Shown: piece by piece, positions 58,606 to 64,000 of the stretch | Layout of the letters: each line of letters opens with the position of its first letter | How positions within the stretch are numbered: the first letter of the stretch is position 1 | DNA from: Timema cristinae | Lineage: Eukaryota > Arthropoda > Insecta > Phasmatodea > Timematidae | NCBI GenBank assembly: GCA_039000515.1 | Contig: JBCFYV010002329.1 | Coordinates: forward strand, 1-64,000 | Length of the DNA: 64,000 nt | Direction of reading: 5' to 3' | Notes under the pieces: generated by a model | Seen by the model: only the letters and a program-made list of their open reading frames with translations | Told to the model about the DNA's origin: nothing | Databases searched by the model: none | Program-made: the position numbers and the translations under genes

Positions 58606-59406
58606 GTAAGTTCCTTTAGACATAATTTCAGTGTTTTGTTAATGAAAGAGGAACATTTCATAAACAATATTTTATTTGGAAGAAGGTACAGGAAAGGAAA
58701 TATAATTCCACCCTCCTGTACCTTCTTACAAATATAACTCCACCTTTCCTGTACCTTCTTCCAAATATAATGTCCACCTTTCCTGTACCTTCTTACAAAT
58801 ATAACTCCACCTTTCCTGTACCTTCTTCCAAATATAATTCCACCCTCTTGTACCTTCTTCCAAATATAATGCAATTGCCTCATAAAGTGAAAAGAGGTTT
58901 TTCTCATAGATGTATAAACATTATTTTAAAAGTTAATTCTATAGTTTTGTATAATTATATTTTAGATTTAATTAAATAAGACACCATACAATATTTTTCT
59001 TGATGGATTACTTCAGCTCAGGATTTACTATGCATTTATCTGTTATGCTTGCTATAATGATGTATTTACCGCAAATCTATTTGGGGTTAATCACTGCAAC
59101 TCTTTTCACATATGTTAGCATTGCTATTGAAATATAAGTAAAGGTTTTGTTTCTATTTGATAAAACAGTGGAATAAATGTTGAAAGTTTGATAAACAGTT
59201 ACAACCTTCCAACATAATATTTGTTTGTCTTTCATTTTTGATTAACTTATATTAGCAGATTTACTATAACAGATTACTGTATTCTGTATATACTGCAAAC
59301 ATATACACACCTTTACACAAATTAATAAAATAGTTAATATGCTTGTTTATTATAAAGATATTTTATAGGAATACTTTTTCTCATTATTTTGTGACTAAAT
59401 TTACAG
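58606..59406 (+). other. Intron of 0.8 kb with a minisatellite
   Basis: Minisatellite at 58676-58869, then AT-rich DNA up to the acceptor 'aaatttacag' at 59406. Confidence 0.7.
58676..58869. repeat. 33-34 bp minisatellite with an inverted leading copy
   Basis: Five units whose CCTGTACC (or variant) starts lie at 58715, 58748, 58782, 58815 and about 58847, separated by ATATAACTCCACC. The first 25 bp (tttggaagaaggtacaggaa) is the reverse complement of a unit. Confidence 0.85.
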
Positions 59407-59505
59407 CAGTAAAAAGAAGTGGCGACCACCACCTTTTCTAGAAGATATTGAAAAATTACGGCAATTGTTTGAAGAATCACCATCACCTTTGCCTTTTCGG
59501 CGACG
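59407..59505 (+). CDS. Internal exon, WRPPPFLEDIEKLR segment
   Basis: Acceptor aaatttacag (59406) and donor CGACG|GTGAGA (59505/59506). AC carried over plus C gives ACC (Thr), then SKKKWRPPPFLEDIEKLRQL, FEESPSPLPFRR. Two bases CG carry on to an exon outside the readable part of the window. The KKWRPPPF...IEKLRQLF stretch is the most conserved-looking segment in the gene and a good probe for a search. No domain can be assigned from the sequence alone. Confidence 0.8.
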
Positions 59506-59799
59506 GTGAGAGTTTTACCTCTTTGTGCTTTGTTTGTTCTTGTAGGGTTGCCAGAATCGATAATGTTAACATTTGGTTATTATTATTCCTATGTAGTACT
59601 CAATTTAGTAATTGAGATGGACCCAATTAGGAAAGCCATTTTAAAATAAAATTTTATGTTACTCAAAATATTTGCAGTTATATATCATGAATAGACAGTT
59701 CTCAGCATGTATTTTATTTTAATCACACGGTTCTCACACATCGAGTATAGCAATATTATTGTTAATTAATTTGAACTTTGTTTCATTACCAAATAAATA

Positions 59800-60035
59800 C
59801 CCGTGTACTCTAATGCGCTACTCCCCCAGTAGACTAGACTGCCGATTACGGGGAGATTGAGGCTCAAATCTCGGTCAGGTGTACTAAGGATGGCTTTTCC
59901 AAAGGAGTTTTCTACTCTCCCTTCACGCAAATGCGGGTTCACTTTCTCTGAATATACTCTTCATACTCCCTAAAATAATTAGCCTAATTAATTAATTAAT
60001 TAAGGTGTCTAATCTATAAGACATGGGGCTAAACA
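59800..60035 (+). mobile_element. SINE-A copy
   Basis: 'ctaatgcgctactcccccag', 'ggggagattgaggctcaaatctcggtcagg', 'ctcccttcacgcaaatgcggg', tail eroded to 'ctataagacatggggct'. Ends in AAT repeats. Confidence 0.8.
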
Positions 60036-60036
60036 A

Positions 60037-60061
60037 AATAATAATAATAATAATAATAATA
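60037..60061. repeat. (AAT)n microsatellite
   Basis: Eight AAT units at the 3' end of the SINE-A copy. Confidence 0.9.
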
Positions 60062-60198
60062 AGAGACCCTTTACATATTGAAAGGATACAAATTAAATGT
60101 TTGGTTATTCCATAAAATAGGAACTAATTGGATCTGATAGTAATATAGCATTGCTGTCCTCATATATATATATATATTTTTTACACATGCACTTCTTG

Positions 60199-61129
60199 GC
60201 CTGGATTCACTAACGGGAGCAAATAGTTGCACGGGCGCAAGTTTGAAAGATGTGCCCAAATCCCTATTCATTAAAAGAAGCAGGTGCAATTTGAGAGCAA
60301 AGTTGCACCTTTTATTTGCCACCACTCTAGAGTAGGCGAGTAGGCGCAATTATTAAAATCATGATTGTCACTTCAATAAATTTAAATGGCGGCATATTAT
60401 TGTTATGACTTAAAATACAATAATTAGTTAACTGTGCTTCAATTAATAATACAAACATTAAAATAACATACGTCTGTCAAGCACAAAATTTGTTTCAATT
60501 TAGAAAGTGTTAACAAAGCAATTACTTAACTTTTATTGTTGAAATGTTAAATTCAAACTACACATTGGCATTTCTTGCATTTTTACAAAACCAAACAAAA
60601 CGTCAAACAATACAACGAGCTGTGTAATCTTTGTCTAGATCCAAAGAGGTTGTATTCCTCCAAGTCCAAATACATCTCGTCACTAAATATGGTGGTTAGT
60701 ATAACTTTAAAATAAGTTTTAAAGTTTATATAAATGTTTTATTAATGGAACCTAAGCTTTAAGCTAATAATATAAATAAATATAAAATAATGTAATATTG
60801 TTTTTGTAAAACACCCAGAAAGAGGCCGCTCCCAATTGTGTTGCTAGTTTATAAGCAAAATGTCTAGACATCTTTGTATTTTCTGTAATTTTCATTAGAG
60901 ATTTAAAATAAAATAGCCTTGACTTTGAAAGTAAATTCTTCACAAGGATTGGTCGATAAAAGCACAATTGATAACATTTATGTTGACGTCACCAGTTTGC
61001 GCCTTGTCTAGTGAATACGGAAATGGAGCAAATAATAAGGTACATCTTTGGGAGTATCTTGGGTGCAAAGTTGCGCCATTTCTTGATTTGCGCTGGAGCA
61101 GAATTGCACTCGTTGGTGAATCCAGGACC
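60199..61129. mobile_element. PIF/Harbinger-like MITE, about 930 bp
   Basis: Inverted ends: GGCCTGGATTCACTAACG at 60199 and CGTTGGTGAATCCAGGACC ending about 61129. Subterminal 'gcaaagttgcgcc', 'gcgcaagttt' and 'gcaatt' motifs recur inside. No transposase frame. GGNCCTGGATTCAC-type ends and a possible 3-bp duplication suggest PIF/Harbinger, not certain. Confidence 0.6.
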
Positions 61130-61917
61130 TAATGTTTTGTAATAGTCTATATTTTTACTAGAACAACATTTGTATTACTGTCTCAAACTATCCTTGAAGC
61201 TCAGCAACAGTTATACCTCATTTATATTTTACTATAATATTAGCAACGATTACTATTCTTTAATTGTTAACTGATATTACAAATTTTATGTAGTCATTGG
61301 CAGCCCCTGTTGTTTTGTGTATTTCACCCATTTTTATTTAAACATCTATTGCTTGAAATAAGTTTGGTATATGTTCATTTTGTGTTTCAGTAAATCTGTA
61401 ATGTTGCATTATTTTTGTTGTTAAGAATGGACTAGTACAAGACATAGATCCATTCTTCTCATCTGTGAATCACCTTTACCTGGGCACATGTGCAACTTGT
61501 GTCGGACATTAATTTTAAGATTAATTTTACTTTTAAGGTTTCTTCTTTGTTATAAATCAGGAGCAGAGGTACATGGGTCGGAAAAATCTATATCAACATA
61601 ATCTTGTGTGCATAGGTGTGCGCTTGTATGTGTTTGTTCATGAACATGCATGGAGTAGAACCCCAGACAAAGCACTCGGCAGAATACTCAAACCCACATT
61701 TGCAACTTCAGAGAAACCCACTTTTAGTTTGGTTTGTTATTTATTTTAAAAGGGAAATAATTAAATATATATCCTTTAGGTCAACATAAATAATAATTTA
61801 GTATATAATCAAAATTATCTGAGTTTTCATAATATCAGAATTAGAATACTTAAGGAAATTTGATATATAAATATTAATATAAAGTAAACTGATCTAGTTA
61901 GGTCATTCATATATATT

Positions 61918-62090
61918 TTACAGGGGTGTGTGAGGCTTTATAAGCTTTGATTCTGCTTTGAAAATATATCAGCTTTTACTTTGCTCCAAAAAAATAAAAT
62001 TCACGATTTGACAATAGCATAGAATCACCAATACAAAAATGGACTGCAAAAAACATTAAATGTTCAAATATTGCTATGCCCTGCTGTTGT
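61918..62090 (+). mobile_element. Isolated hAT-like 5' end
   Basis: CAGGGGTGTGTGAGG at about 61921 followed by 'tttgattctgctttgaaa' resembles the start of the element at 43880 ('tttgacttggctttgaaa'). No matching right end is visible. Confidence 0.4.
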
Positions 62091-62096
62091 GTATAT

Positions 62097-62322
62097 TATT
62101 ATTATTAGCACCGTGTCTTACTACCCATTCGGGCTATACACACTTACGCTAATGTGTAATGGTAGGGTGATTGTGAGATGAAATGAAGGACCTACAGTTT
62201 AACGTGGAATCCGAACCACGGTGGAGGCCTGGCATTCCCCACATTCACAAGATGTCTTGTCAGAGGTAAAGGAAGGGTTTGGTAATCAGATAAATCTGTG
62301 CCAGGACCGAGGATTGTGTATA
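62097..62322 (-). mobile_element. SINE-B copy, well preserved
   Basis: 'gcaccgtgtcttactaccca' through 'taatggtagggtgattgtgag', 'gaaggacctacagtttaacg', 'ggaatccgaaccacggtgg', 'cacaagatgtcttgtcagag', 'aatcagataaatctgtgcc'. It starts with ATT repeats (62096-62108). Confidence 0.9.
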
Positions 62323-62462
62323 TTACAATCTATTATTGTTCATATAAAACTTAGGTTATTTTAAATTAGTTTTTTTATCAAACCATTTCAAACAATTTTG
62401 CTATAAAAACCATTTCAAAATGACATAGTGTTTAAATTTATATAAATATGCGCAACACTATG

Positions 62463-63681
62463 CCTGTTCAAAAAGTTTCTGATCTTTTGAAATAACCATG
62501 TGGGGTGCTAAGCAGCAAACTTTGAAATTAATATATAGTTTACCTAATCATTCTATCATTATTAGTCATTACACTGCATTGATCTTTTTAGGAGCATTCT
62601 GTATGTTTGTTGAAATTTTCCAGAATTGTAGTTTCACGAGCATTATTTTTACTTATAATTTTGTTTCAAACATGGGAAACGCTTATGAAGACTCATGAAA
62701 TGGTGAAATAAGTTTATGCGTATCAGTGCTAAGGGTGTACACAGTGTTATGAATGGCTCAATCAATTAAACAGAGGTCAGCAATCAACAGATAATGATTC
62801 ACATCCAAGGCGGCCCTCTAGGTCAACCAAAGACTCTTGTATGGCCAAAGTTTGGGTAACCGTGTGTTAAAATTGTTGTTTTATTGATCAAGAAATTTTG
62901 GAAGAGTGCAACATTTCATTGGCATTGTTCCATGACATTCTGACCAGAAAATTGAAAATGCATCAAATTGCTGCAAAGTTTTTCCCATAGCTGCTGACTC
63001 ATGTTCATAGAAACAATTGTGTTGTGATCTGTCAGGAACTTACTGGTGATAAGATGTGGGCTTATGGCTACAATGTCGAGATGAAAACCCAGTCTTCACA
63101 GTGGGTTGGAAAAAATTTGCAGGGACCGAAAAAATTACAGCAAGTCAGGTCGAACATGAAAGGCGTGTTGGCGGATCTTTTGATGTTGAGGGTGTTGTTT
63201 ACAACCAATTATTAACAGAGGGACAAACAGTCAATCAGTAGTATTATCTCAAAGTGCTGAGATGTCTAAGTGACGTCAGGAGAAAAAGGCCCAAGCTGTG
63301 GAAAAACAAATCCTAGTTCCTCCATCACAACTACTTGCCCACACATGCATCACCGCTGATATGTAACTTTTGCTCCAGAAAGAAAAAAGCTATGTTTCAC
63401 CAGCCTTGAAATTTGCCAGACTTGGCCGCCACATTCTTTTTCGTGTTTGAAAAACTAAAATCCACGTTGAAATGATGAAGAGTCAACACAATTGAAGACA
63501 TTAAGGAAAAATCCTAAACCTTCATGTGGCCCCTAAAATCGCCATTTAAGACTGCTTCATGTAGTAGAAACAGCGTTGGGAGCAGTGTATCAATTAGAGA
63601 GGAGAATACTTCAAAGGCAACAAAGTTAAATAAGTTGTAAGCCCAAATAAAGAAGTTTGAAAACTTTTCGAACAGCCTTGG
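62463..63681 (+). pseudogene. Decayed mariner transposon
   Basis: Ends are inverted: CCTGTTCAAAAAGTTTC (62463) and gaaaacttttcgaacagcc(ttgg) ending 63681, about 1.2 kb as usual for mariner. The middle reads like a mariner transposase on the plus strand with several frame breaks: TGDKMWAYGYNVEMK, SSQWVGKNLQGPKK, RSNMKGVL, VVYNQLLTEGQTVN. The first catalytic Asp (TGD) is kept at about 63046-63054. The HHDNAPAH-like position reads HHNYLPTHAS, so the second Asp is gone, and the third also appears lost. Nonfunctional; the 63- and 61-codon frames here are parts of it. Confidence 0.7.
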
Positions 63682-64000
63682 ATTTTTTTTTTCTTCATAA
63701 AACAATAATGTAACAAAAAGTATTTGAACTTTTATTGGGCTTCAGAAATATTTAATATTGTTTTCGGCAACTACAAATATTATATACACTATATCATACA
63801 TACATGTGCAATGAAATGCAAAATTACCACTATTATTATTACTTTTTGATTTAAGGATAGATAAAAATAATATGGAAAATAATAAATAGGGAGGAAATCA
63901 GTTCTTTTCTTCATTCTGTGAGCATTAAGATATTTTCAGACATTGCTCCTACAAGTTCAACAAATCACTTTTAATTATAGGATTTGCTGGTTCAAAAAAT

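Larger units (their letters stand above)
59506..64000 (+). other. Following intron or 3' region, transposon-rich
   Basis: Contains SINE-A (59800-60035), PIF/Harbinger-like MITE (60199-61129), a hAT-like end (61921), SINE-B (62100-62322) and the mariner remnant (62463-63681). No further exon was found up to 64000; 61131-61915 and 63682-64000 show only AT-rich DNA. Confidence 0.6.

Noticed and set aside
58676..58869. Possible CRISPR array
   Set aside because: Units are contiguous with no unique spacers, in an intron of a eukaryotic gene.
58461..58907. 148-codon minus-strand open frame with repeated KGGxIIF-like peptides
   Set aside because: It is the antisense of the exon at 58486-58605 joined to the antisense of the minisatellite. 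Repeated peptides come from the 33-bp unit.

Overview
This window is eukaryotic: AT-rich, intron-dominated DNA with short coding exons that obey GT/AG splice rules and are joined in phase, buried among SINEs, MITEs, DNA-transposon remnants and one LTR retrotransposon. The transposon mix (tRNA-type SINEs, mariner, piggyBac, hAT-like and Helitron-like ends, a gag-only LTR element) suits an arthropod, most likely an insect. I could not fix the species. I see no bacterial genes, CRISPR array, operon or rRNA gene.

Host gene. One plus-strand gene appears to run from about 29.5 kb to beyond the right end. Five short exons (37483-37719, 46105-46311, 56883-56957, 58486-58605, 59407-59505) have good acceptors and donors, and the phase matches at every junction (1-1, 1-1, 1-1, 2-2). 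A large exon before them (about 29554-30850) has protein-like text spread over several frames. A weaker candidate exon lies at 31559-31682. The product is a low-complexity, Ser/Pro/Arg-rich scaffold-like protein. A few motifs recall the linker region of ARHGAP21/23-type RhoGAPs, but no PDZ, PH or RhoGAP domain is visible, so the name is tentative.

Sequence quality. Blocks at about 1-2340, 7000-9000 and 12750-29500 look like a poorly corrected consensus. Short homopolymer blocks dominate, and SINE copies there are distorted in the same way. Genes in those stretches may be unreadable, and the broken frames of the first exon are more likely error than decay.

Repeats by region. 1-12.8 kb: SINEs of two families and a higher-order tandem repeat with a period of about 1.38 kb. 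29.5-46 kb: introns with a piggyBac N-terminal fragment, a Helitron-like 3' end, a CACTG-ended element, a degenerate satellite split by a SINE, and a hAT-like element with near-perfect 8-bp target duplications and a nested SINE. 46-56 kb: a large inverted-repeat MITE beside a gag-only LTR retrotransposon (48319-54630), then a second long inverted-repeat MITE. 57-64 kb: the last exons, a minisatellite, a PIF/Harbinger-like MITE and a decayed mariner.

I found no convincing new biological system. The most useful leads are the phase-validated gene with a single-base homopolymer error, two SINE families that share one 3' tail, and the gag-plus-truncated-protease LTR element that lacks pol.
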